From Oscheius dolichura (Eukaryota > Nematoda > Chromadorea > Rhabditida > Rhabditidae): a DNA stretch of 64,000 bases. The translations under genes were made by a program, and so were the position numbers. Numbering within the stretch: the stretch's first letter is position 1; each line of letters opens with the position of its first letter. The DNA is taken from the NCBI GenBank assembly GCA_932521035.1, contig OW051497.1:6758001-6822000 (forward strand), read 5' to 3'. This document shows, in pieces, positions 25,601-35,600 of this stretch. Below the pieces are notes generated by a model that did not search any database, was not told where the DNA came from, and saw nothing but the letters and a program-made list of their open reading frames with translations.

Positions 25601-27437
25601 GCAGACGGCTGCCGCGTGGTGAAGATATTCTCTGGAAAGAGAAAAATTATATTAAGTGAGGAAGGGAGGAAATCTAATCGAAAAAGGGTAAAAACACGGC
25701 TAATTATTAAAATAACGTCATGTTTGTCGAGCGTGCGGGGGAGTACTTGAACGCGGTGGGCAATTTGTTCTAATGCATTGAAAGCTCTGAAAACGGTTTG
25801 GTAGGTTCAAGTGGCACTTTAAAAGCCACAAAGTGAGAATTCTAACCATAAAGTAGCACTCGAAGCCATAAACTGTAGTTAAACGTTTTAAATCAATTGT
25901 TTGGGAATTTACAGAAGCCTGAAAATGGCTTGTAGGTTAGAAAGAGACGAAACGGGTAACCGGCCTTTTTACGAAAGAACACAGGGCGCAACAGCATTCA
26001 ATAGATAGAATGACCCATGTTTTATGGCGAATGACAAATGGGAAGGCGAGCCAGTTCAACTATGGGTTACAGAAACACGGCCTATCGGAAAGGGTAAGTG
26101 GACAACAAGGAAGCAGCTGTTTGCAGCTTGAGTGTCTTCTAAACACCGGGAGATAGGTCGTACAGTTACGTCACCTAGTTCGGCACTTTTTAAGGGAGGA
26201 AAGGTTAAACACGGAGACCTAGATAATAATCAGGAGAGGACGAAAGTTGAAGCAAATCAATACAATAGTGCGCAGGTTGTGCAATCTGTTCTACAAATAG
26301 TTTCAACTAACGGGAGTTTCCACTTGCCGTCATCCATGGACCAAGTTGACTTTTGCCACGAGAGTTCGCACGACAGTTGGAAACTGACAAAAATAGATCG
26401 ACTGGCGGCTGTGGGGATAAATATTCTTGCCGGGAGAAAGATTTTCAAAGGAGATACCGCCAAGGGCAGCCGGGGAGAAGTCATTTCTAACGCGTTAACA
26501 CTACAGGAATACGAAGAAGATGTGACGAGCGGGTTCAGCCCAGATGTAAGCAATCAATTGTCCGGAGTTCGCGACAGGCCCTCTCGGGCATCGGAACCGG
26601 TCGACCAATTCGACAAACAGCGCGGATAGTTAGGCGCACGGGTAGAGATTAGCCATTTACCTCATTGATCGAGCGTCATCGGCACGCCTGAAACATGCGT
26701 AAAAATAGTGGTAATCCCCTGTAGCGGTGATCAAAAAAGGGTCACTGTTTTGGTAATGCGTGCCACATTTCTGGTGATCATTATGACGGGAAAATGCCAC
26801 GGAGCAAAACACTAGTGCCATGACCCCCGAGCCCAATGTTTCAAATCCTTGTTTAGGCAGCTGGGGAAGAGTGGGATCGAGATAGAACACAAGACAGTAA
26901 AAAGGATGACGCTACGGGGCTCAACGCCTCATTTTCCTCTTCCTGTGACTCCGTAATCTGGTTGTGCAGAAAACAATCTGCGCAGGGACCGGTGCGTGAC
27001 TCATAATATGAAGTCAGCACAACAGAAACGTTTACACATGCTATGTCCCCTTACCGGACTCTCACTTCTGGCCAACCATTTTTCGGGGAATTCGATCTGT
27101 CAACTTCAATTGTCTCCACGTGCGTAAGAGTGACTATAATTGATAGGGCAAAGTATCGAGAATCGTCGACGATTTCCTAATTCACACTGCCAAGAACATC
27201 AAGTGATCAACGGAACGTTAAACAAAGCACACTTTTACTTAATCGAACCGTAATCTTATCAGGCATATAGATACATGAGGTGATAGGATGTGTTGTTTTT
27301 GGTTGCTGTATACACGGTATTGGAATGACTAGAGCCACGAGCGGGCGGATGTACCGGTCATCGGTGAGATCTTTTGTCTTATTGCATATTAGGCCTGGAT
27401 ATGGAATGGACACAGGAGCTTCTAAAAAGAGAGATTA
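25601..27437. other. 1.8-kb intergenic region with one long uncertain ORF
   Basis: A 165-codon plus-strand frame (26132-26629) is the only notable item. Its composition is featureless, the opposite strand is also open for 98 codons inside it, and there is no signal peptide, motif or nearby poly(A) signal. I treat it as probable chance. Nothing else recognised. Confidence 0.45.
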
Positions 27438-27749
27438 CTACTTGTTCCGAGGGGGTGTAATTACCTTAGCCTCAGTGATTCGCTCCGATCCATAGCTGGT
27501 CTGCTCGTGAGCAGGTAGTGTTCCTACACGAAGGTTGTCACACATGGCTCTGGCGATCATCGAATGTCCTACGCTCTCGAAAGCATCCGTGGCATCGCTG
27601 CCGGCATATTCAATGAGCACTTCCATGGAGCCGGGGTGGTCCATTAGGAATGGAGTCACGTCGTAGACAATGTTTCTGATGATGAGCCAGCAGTCGTCAG
27701 GGGAGTCGTGGTAGTTAACTTCGGAGCGGGAAATCTCTCTGGTCAGCAT
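27438..27749 (-). CDS. Cytochrome b5 heme-binding domain protein
   Basis: The frame reads MLTREISRSEVNYHDSPDDC then WLIIRNIVYDVTPFLMDHPG with the heme-ligand HPG, and ESVGHSMIARAM carrying the second axial histidine. This is a canonical b5 fold of about 80 residues, used for electron transfer to desaturases and similar enzymes. The start ATG at 27747-27749 follows a tttcag acceptor by eight nt, so a 5' UTR intron or trans-splice site is likely. Downstream the frame either stops at 27438 (VITPPRNK) or uses a GTAATT donor after TEAK to add about ten residues from an exon near 27421. I see no C-terminal membrane anchor, so this appears to be a soluble b5; an anchor exon could have been missed. 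Confidence 0.85.
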   Translation of the reverse strand: MLTREISRSEVNYHDSPDDCWLIIRNIVYDVTPFLMDHPGSMEVLIEYAGSDATDAFESVGHSMIARAMCDNLRVGTLPAHEQTSYGSERITEAKVITPPRNK

Positions 27750-30700
27750 GTTTATTTCTGAAAACACTTGAATAGTACATCTATTTTTCAAGAAGAGAGA
27801 GAGAAATCAAGAGTTTTTGTGGATCTACGGAATATAAAGATTATCAACATAGTAAAACTGGTCTGTCCGCTGCAGACGACATGCACCCGAAGGTGCATCC
27901 CCACCGCTCAACCCTGGACAATGTGGGGCTTGCCTCTGTGGGAAGTGGGTACCCCCGTCTCATCGAGGGCGTCTTATATATGGACAGGGCGCATCCTTGC
28001 AAGAAAATAGCGTGCTAACCAAGAGAGAGACGGCCATGCTTGCCGTTTCAGCGACATCAATCGCGTACACGTGTACCGCAATTGATACCGTCCACTGGGT
28101 GTTTAGGGCACATGGATCCAGACGAACCGTTGGCAGAGAAGAGGCTGGGAAATAGTGAAGACCTGCCTCTTTTATGGACGAGAGGAATGTTATTGTATAG
28201 ATTATGATGGAGGGAATGACCACGCCGTGAGACAAATCACGTTGAACCCTCTGGGAAAAGTACATTTTTGAGACCGGTAACTAATAATAATTCTCAACCT
28301 GTTTCATCGTCTGCATTTATTTTCTTTGCAATTATAAATGAACAACACAGTGTTAAGGGTCAGCCACTGTCTCCCTGATACAGGAACACGTGTATACTAT
28401 GAGCCGCCACCACGTCTAACATCTATACCACGACTTTCTGATCCTGTCTGTCTACTGACGGTGTAACCGTTTACGTGTCCGAAGTCCGTCCACTCTATGC
28501 AAAGGTACTTCCTCACGCGGTAAATTTTAAACTAGTCCCAGTGAAGACGTTGTTTCGCCGTTCTATGCTGTAAGGTCTGGTGATCAGATAGTCGCAACAG
28601 TTTTTCTACTTGTCCCAAAAAAGGCTGCCTGTCTACTACTTCAGGAAGTGCAAAATCTCCAGCGGTTTAGAAACCGTCGAATCAGACATCTCCCCGGTAG
28701 ACTAGGAGATGCGTTTCGTTGACAGCCTCCCGCGTGTGGCTTAATTAAAGGCAATTCTGAGGAATTTACTCCTAATCTACTAAAACTGCTGATCATTTTG
28801 GGTGAATTTTTTTAGAGAAACTTATGATTCAATGATGCACGTGGATCCAACGTTTCATCCTGTTTGGATTATTTGCAGTATTGTTTCTCTATATTCACGT
28901 GAAAACGATTAAGGTTGCGTGCATTGGGTTGATGGATTGTCGCGCTCCAGCGTGTTGACGCTCGTCTTGATTTCTACCGCGCAAAGTTCTTCAGACAGCG
29001 TGGTTTGAGACCAAAAACGAACGACAGAGGGCATGCCGACTTTTGAAGACTGGGAAGGACGCGGTAGTCTGCAACAAAATTTTTCATTTATTGGTTACAA
29101 AAGAAGGCCCAATAAAAGAAGTTTTTGGTACTTTTGCGCCGTAAAATAAATAGGGAATTTAGCTTCCGTTTTAGAGAGTTCAATTCATTCAGTAAAAGCG
29201 TTCAGCAAAATGAGCAGTTAACTAACTATTTACTGTTTCCGGCTACCGGTTGGTAAGTGAATTATTTAATTGTCCTCTTCACCAATCTACACACTTCCCT
29301 GGTCAACATTTTACTAGACTCACCTTCCGTTTCCAGTAGTTGTTATTTCCTGTCTCCTCCGTGGGTTGTCTCCTCTTTAGCAGGGCATTTTCCCCATGTG
29401 CGCAACCCGCTTGCACGTGGTGACGAACCGGCTTCTTTTCTGCCCCAAGGCCTTTACTCTTTGGGGAAGCCGCGTAGTGCAGGGCTAGCTTAATAAGCGT
29501 AGAATCTTTGTTGGAGAACCTGATAGGCAAGGGTTCTGTTCTCTAGCATTACAGAAAGTGTTCCGTTTTCAAGATTGTCTTTCGAAACTCTTCTCAGCAT
29601 TGATTTCTTCCTTGATTCACGGAAGTGCAACTGCCGACGCCCATTGAAAATGTCGTCTAGGAACTAGAAACTGATACCAGTAGAGGCCATTAATTACTTT
29701 GAACTACCGCCGAGTTCCTTTACACCGGTTCGAGGAAGTCTAGGTGATCCATCAGAATGACACCTGCGAGAAAAAGTATCCTCGCTGAACAGTTTCCGTT
29801 ATACCCAAAGTTCACGCTTTTGCCCTTTGTCTTCATATGAAACAACACAGAAAAAGAGCGTAGTATACGGGGATACTGTAACTGGAGGGGGCCCTCCCCT
29901 ATTTCATGGAAATGGAAATCTGCAAAGAGGATTCTTGAATGTTTTGATTTTGCTGGTTCCAGAAGCAGTGTGTAACGGACTTGCTACGGTAAACAGTCCA
30001 CGTTGCTTTTGGGTGCTTTCTGATTACAACGGACTTTCCCAACAATTAGCACAGGAAGCAGACAGTACTCTCTGCAGAAGTCTCCCGGAACAATAAATCA
30101 TAGCCAATAGAGCGATCTCTCTCGCGTCTCCCGGCATGTACATTGTTCGCTCAAAGGGTCTTCTTGAAAAGGGAGTTTTAATCGGGAACGAGTGGGGTCG
30201 CGAGGATTCTTTAAGCTAAGAGCTTAAGAGGGTAGTTAAATGCTTTCAACGGGCAGAACAGCGTCCATAAAATTATGCGCAGCACCTCTTCTTCCCGTGT
30301 TTCTAGCCTTCTCATCATGTATAGTTGTTGTTCTTTGGCTACTCAGTTACAGGGAGGTGCCCGAAAGTTCGCCTATCGTTGTTTTTCTTTGTTTATTGGA
30401 CAATGTCGATCACGTGGATTACACCAAATATAACAATTCTGAACAGGCCCTACGTAGGGGACATCACCGTACGGAATGCCTTCGAAAGACAGCATTAAAC
30501 AGGTTTTCTTGAGAAGAGACGTCCTTTAAGGGGAAGCCCTTGATCACCTAACACTCATATACATAAACAGTGAACTGTCTCGAAGAGCATCGTCCACATG
30601 CTTATCACGAAACATCAAAGTCGTGTTTACATAAATATTTTCCATTTCAATGCCGAATTAAGAAAGTGTGACCGTCAGAAGGGTCTCCTGCAGTAGAGAT

Positions 30701-31013
30701 GCGCGTGAAAGAGTCACACGTTCGACGCAGCAATTATCTCTTTAAGGAATATGGCGAAAACAAGGTAAAGAACCTAATTTCCAGTCGGGGTCGAGGGGCC
30801 GAGTTCAGAAAAGAATACCTGTGAGAAATTAAACTGAATCCAAATTAGATTTACCCCCATAATGTTGGACCATTCGAACCCTACACACAAATTAGCTCCA
30901 TATTTCTGGAGATGCTCATTTTTAGTCGTTTGGCCTTTTCCTTTCAACGAATTGCTCCAGTCTCCGATTTTCTTCATTTTTCTAAATTTTATGTGGTCAT
31001 TATTTACAGGACA
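27750..31013. other. 3.3-kb gene-poor stretch
   Basis: After the b5 leader and TATA-like box I see no supported gene. Frames of 75-100 codons on both strands lack start codons, splice sites or recognisable residues. Low-level similarity exists between TCTCTCGCGTCTCCCGGCA near 30118 and TCTCTCGCGTGTCCCGGCA near 10194; its meaning is unclear. Confidence 0.45.
27974..27980 (-). promoter_or_regulatory. Possible TATA box for the cytochrome b5 gene
   Basis: TATATAA on the minus strand, about 225 nt before the start codon. The leader would need an intron, consistent with the tttcag just before the ATG. Confidence 0.3.
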
Positions 31014-31247
31014 ATGTACTTGCGAAGCTTTTTCTTCATTGGCCTATTGGTCGCTCTTCATTCCATCGTGTCTGCAGCGAAACCTCCCCAGTACTTTCGA
31101 TTCCGACGATATGAGAATGGGGCAATGAGAGAGTTCAACAGCGCCCCGGTAGGGAGAAAGAGGATAGAAATAAAACATTTTCAGGAAATGAAAGGATTCC
31201 TCGTGAGACAAAGCCCTGTGATGTATATGGGCATAGGGAAGAAATAG
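31014..31247 (+). CDS. Small secreted peptide precursor with C-terminal amidation signal
   Basis: A 65-residue product from two exons (31014-31148 and 31185-31247). Signal peptide MYLRSFFFIGLLVALHSIVS is followed by a short spacer, a dibasic FRFRR site, and a C-terminal peptide ending QSPVMYMGIGKK. Gly-Lys-Lys at the very end is the classic signal for prohormone cleavage, basic-residue trimming and amidation, predicting a peptide ending ...MYMGI-amide. A monobasic site FLVR|QS could release a nine-residue form. The intron is 36 nt with GT-AG ends and is itself open in frame, so retention would insert VGRKRIEIKHFQ. The ATG lies four nt after a tttacag acceptor. It is followed closely on the same strand by a second small secretory gene. 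I know no exact homologue. Confidence 0.6.
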   Translation: MYLRSFFFIGLLVALHSIVSAAKPPQYFRFRRYENGAMREFNSAPVGRKRIEIKHFQEMKGFLVRQSPVMYMGIGKK

Positions 31248-31566
31248 CAGAATAGTAGTGACCTTGAATGAGCTTGGCAGTGATCTCATAAACTGTTAAA
31301 TTTGGTTGTTTATTTCTAGTAGGCAGTCTTGTTTTGCATGTATATATACCTGACCCCATGCGCAAATAGACCACACGACCTCGTTTACTCCTAAGAAAAA
31401 AACGTCATGTCTCTTCCCTTTCTCCTTCCTTAGATGCTGTCTCATCTGCTACAATTATGCGCCATTTGACCTCTTCCGGTTCGGCGAAAAAGAGTTACAG
31501 CCGCTTAATCCTACCATTTTCTTCGCTACAAATACTCCTGCGAAGTTCTTGAGTGACTCATTTCAG

Positions 31567-31999
31567 ATGAAGGCTATTCTTCTAGTTTTTCTCGTCGTAG
31601 TCGTCGTTGTCCTCTCCCAACCTCGTAAGTTTAGACACCTAACTAACCGTGTGGAATAGACTAATTGTAGCTTTTAGTTCCCTACTACTATAGTAATTAT
31701 AACAGCTATTATGGAGGATACAACCAACCTTATTCTCAGCCGGTAGATTTTAACCCCCTTCTCTTTACAGATAAACGTCAGATTTACGGCAGTCCATATG
31801 GAATATACCCAGGATATGGTGGTTGGATGAACCCGGTATGTTTACCCAGTTATTGTTTTCCCCGGTTCTGTGATTCAAAAACAAAATTCTTCCATCAACA
31901 CAAATACAAACTACAACTAAATTTCAGATGGGCACTGGTTCGGGCTGGGCTGCAGGTGGCGGCCTTGTTGGAAATGCCCTGTCTTTCCTTGTTGGATAA
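31567..31999 (+). CDS. Gly/Tyr-rich neuropeptide-like or antimicrobial-like secreted peptide
   Basis: Three exons: MKAILLVFLVVVVVVLSQP is a signal peptide, then PYYYSNYNSYYGGYNQPYSQ, then DFNPLLFTDKR with a Lys-Arg processing site before QIYGSPYGIYPGYGGWMNP, and a final exon MGTGSGWAAGGGLVGNAL. The Tyr/Gly-rich mature peptide resembles the YGGYG-type NLP/caenacin peptides of nematodes, some of which are infection-induced; this is analogy, not proven homology. The exon-2 frame reads straight through a tempting 28-nt GT-AG segment and stays open, so I keep it as coding. The ATG directly abuts ttcag. AATAAA is at 32038-32043. Confidence 0.72.
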
Positions 32000-32699
32000 T
32001 TCACTTTCTTCTCTCTAATAATTTCCGTGTACATTCCAATAAACGCCACATATCTTCAATTGAATAAAACATATGGTATGTATGAGTTCCCGCCGAAGTT
32101 TTATTCATAAAAATAACATATGGACAATAAATATGGGATTATTGCAAGCCGGAAGAGAAGCAGATACATACGGGAAAAAGCGTTGGCTCTTTTGATGACA
32201 AGGAGAATTACGTACAGAAGGCCACACCGGTAGTTAGGAGTCTTGCCCATTTAGGGTATGCCACTTGGAGATGGCTATTCCGTGGGCCTGGAAATATTCT
32301 CAATAGCTAGCCTTGCATATTGTACTGTTTAAAGATACTGGCATGATTTATGATTCCAAAAAAACGCTACATTTAAAAAGCTCTTGTGAGTGTTTTCGCG
32401 GAAAATTCAGAGTTCCCGGTTGTTTCTTTATTGGATTATTATTGGTATGACACGGAAGCCTCCCCACTACGTGTAGTTTGCAATAATTGGTCATTTCAAA
32501 ACTGTGTCAAGTGTGCAATTACCGCGCTTTCGTCAGGGTATCTTTCGTTTTCTTCTTACATCAGAAATTTACTATGCGTAGGCAGGAATAATATAATTCG
32601 TACGAAGTACGAAGTACGAAGTACGATAATTGCTTTATTTTCCGTCGATTTATTATTACTTGAACAAAAAGTGTGGTATATTTCATGTTCCAGTTTATT
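32000..32699. other. 3' flanks of two convergent genes
   Basis: Contains the poly(A) signal of the Gly/Tyr-rich gene at 32038-32043 and, on the other strand, that of the C2 gene near 32693. A short tandem array of TACGAAG (three and a half copies) sits at 32601-32625. No gene seen. Confidence 0.5.
32601..32625 (+). repeat. Short tandem repeat (TACGAAG)n
   Basis: Three full and one partial 7-bp unit, in the 3' flank of the C2 gene. Confidence 0.85.
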
Positions 32700-35600
32700 T
32701 CACGCATTCGCGGAAAGCTGAACTTTTCGAGCGCAAAGGTTGTTTTGAAATAGAAATTATATAAATAGAGGAATTGGAGCAGAAGGAAGGAAGTACCGAC
32801 CTTGACCATCTGTTCCCAGTGTTCCTGAGCGTCGGGACTGCTTGAATTGAGGCCGACGGAAATGCCCCCCAGAAGGCAACGTCTACGCAACATGCCGATG
32901 GACTGCCATACTTCGATCTTGATAGTTGCGTTCTCTATCTGACCCTTGGGAAGCTGAACATTTGTTTTCTAATTAGGATCTATTTTGGCAACCTGAACAG
33001 TGGTCGAGAAGTCGTATTGCGGCTCAGTTGTTCCTTTCATCAGATCTGTTTTGCTTCTCCAAAACTCTGTGCCAAATTCCAAGGATGCGCATATCTTGAC
33101 GAAGGTATCTAACATGTTCTTTCTTGGACAGTTGGAAGCCTGAGGTATACCTGGAGGTTTGTTCTTGTCTCCTATTTGGGATCCTTTCTCAATGGTTATG
33201 GTAACACAATTCTGTTCCTGATCATAGCAGAGAGCAAGTTGTAGCTTAAAAGTCTGTGTTTATTTTCTGGAAATGGTTAATACCTCGGGAGACTCAGCAT
33301 TAGGCTGGCTGCAAAAACGTCCACAAGCATCAACCATGCTGGAGCGGCGACTGTCGCCGTTTGCGAAAGAACCATTGCTCATGCGATGCATCGAGGGTGA
33401 CAGCCCGGTCTAAATGCAAATCGTAGATAAGCGGATATGATTCAACAATGTGTTAGGCTTCAACAAAACAGATATTAGTGGAAACCAAGGGCCTCCCTCT
33501 CCGGAGGCATGTGACACAGCATAAGTTACGAACAGGTGGAAACCAAAGTTAGTTCAAAATATACGCATTGCTTAAACGTAAACAACCTCGATTGCCCTTC
33601 TGCCTCTCTGCTTTTCTAAGGCTTCAAATGTTAACTAAACATATTATTTAGAGGGGCGGCGGGGGAACGCGGGCTCAGAAGTCAACTGACAACCATTTCG
33701 AGAGCACGCGTTGTCATCAAATCCTAAAAATTGCCGGCTTCACTTTATGGCTCAATAAGATTTATGCGATAATTGCACAATTGTCCATAAAAGCAGATTT
33801 TATTCTAGTCATGTGAATTGAAATGATGTTATGGATGGAAAACGGACGATACCTTAGCGGGTCGGAATAAGTTACTTGAATATTGACACTGCTACCAATT
33901 AGTGTCCAGCAGAAAGAGCGGCTAGTTGGTTTCTCATGTCTTCAGACTTTGTCAAGCGGTCTTCCCCACACCTCAAGTTCGCCTCCGAAAATAGCGTCGC
34001 CCTTTTCAAAAACAACCATTTGTCAAAACGATAATTGCACTAAAGAAGTCAGGAAAATCCCTATGAGTATGTTCTTCATATATTTTTGGACCTAATGCAC
34101 TTCTCCATTAACGCGTTCAAGAAAAACTGACCACTGAAGCTGAAAGCATGGGGGTGTAGAGCAGAGCGGATTGCTCTGTCTTTGAAATACGTTCGCCGAT
34201 TAATATGATTCAAAGGGGGCAGTGCATACAATGCAACTATTGCCTTCATTATTGCCATAGTTTGAAATCCGCGACCTTTTCCAGTCACAAGTTGTCGTCT
34301 ACGATGCAAAGGGGGGAGCAAATTGGCATTGTTACCCAGGAACTAGTGACGCTACGGGCAGGGATTTCCAAATTTCGAACATATGTTACTTTGTTGTGTC
34401 CACATATGGCTTCTAGCGTAAACATCGTTTTCCTTACTCGGGAGGGCACGTCATGTTATAAATAGTTATCCCCTAGGCGTTCTAGGGTTCAGGTAACTTT
34501 TTGAGTATGAGTGTCAACGGCAAGGAATATAAATACACTCGAGTGAAATAAAGGAAATTATAGGAAGAACAACAAGGAGATCTCGTTAGAGAGGAGACTT
34601 CTAAACGAAAGGGCTGCCAAAAGGCTTTCAGCGAAGGACTAGATCAGGAAAGGGAATGAGTTTTAGAAGAGTTAATCCACGACTGATGCCCCATAAAATG
34701 GATTGTATGGGGAGAGAAAAACGGGTGAAGGAGTGGGTTCGCGGCTGCGGTTATAGCAAGCAGGATAGGGTAGCATCAAGTCTTTGTTCTACTGCTAAGA
34801 CTACTCGCGGCTGCATCGCCTCAGCTGCCTTGTCCTCACGGTTGGGTTATCTCGACTTAGCAACTTCGAAGTAAAACCACGCTCGACTATGAGGAGCGGA
34901 GCTAAGAAGGCACATTTCTTCGGATGGTTTACGCGCTCAGAGCCACTGCCAAAACACTATCTAATTGGTAATTGTTCGCTGACAAAGTTGAGCCGAGGAG
35001 CTAATGTGATAATAGCCGACCGCGCAGCACGCAACACATATAAAGTGACTAAGTTAGGTCTAGAAAAAGAGCAGGGAGCATTTCTTGGTAGGAAGCAAGC
35101 AGCTGGGGAAAGAGAAAAATAGGAACTGCACTAGATGCCTACAGCCTCGTTGCTATCAACATCATCGACGCCCGATATTCGTTAAATTATTCCTCGTTGA
35201 AAGAAGAACACCTGCCATCACTTACTTTGGGAATCTGTAATAATGAATACTAAAGAACGGGAAACATTCTTCTTACCAGAGATGGATAACTCAGATAAAT
35301 TGGATGCATTGGGGGAGATAGAAATAAGATGGAAAACGTGTACAAGAGCTTTTTATGCTTCTGTTACAGTTTCGAAGCCAACACGAAAGCCATTTTATGT
35401 GAGAAAATGGCCCGGCACTTACAGATCGCGCGTTGGTCTGTTTGAAAGCTTTGAACGAACATGCAATGGAATCTTTAAGGACGCGGATGTGTTAAGAACT
35501 TTGTTCCTGTGAATAATTGATGGCGGAAAGTTTTTAACTGAACCAGAGGGTGCCTTTGAGGGCATCATTTGCATGTCTTCGACGACAACGCCACCGAAAT

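Noticed and set aside
26132-26629. 165-codon plus-strand ORF
   Set aside because: Length is within chance for this window, the opposite strand is also open, and no motif, signal peptide, splice site or poly(A) signal supports it.
34656-35512. Possible nested genes inside the 4-kb intron
   Set aside because: Several 70-90 codon frames on the plus strand have no signal peptide, consistent splice sites or recognisable residues.
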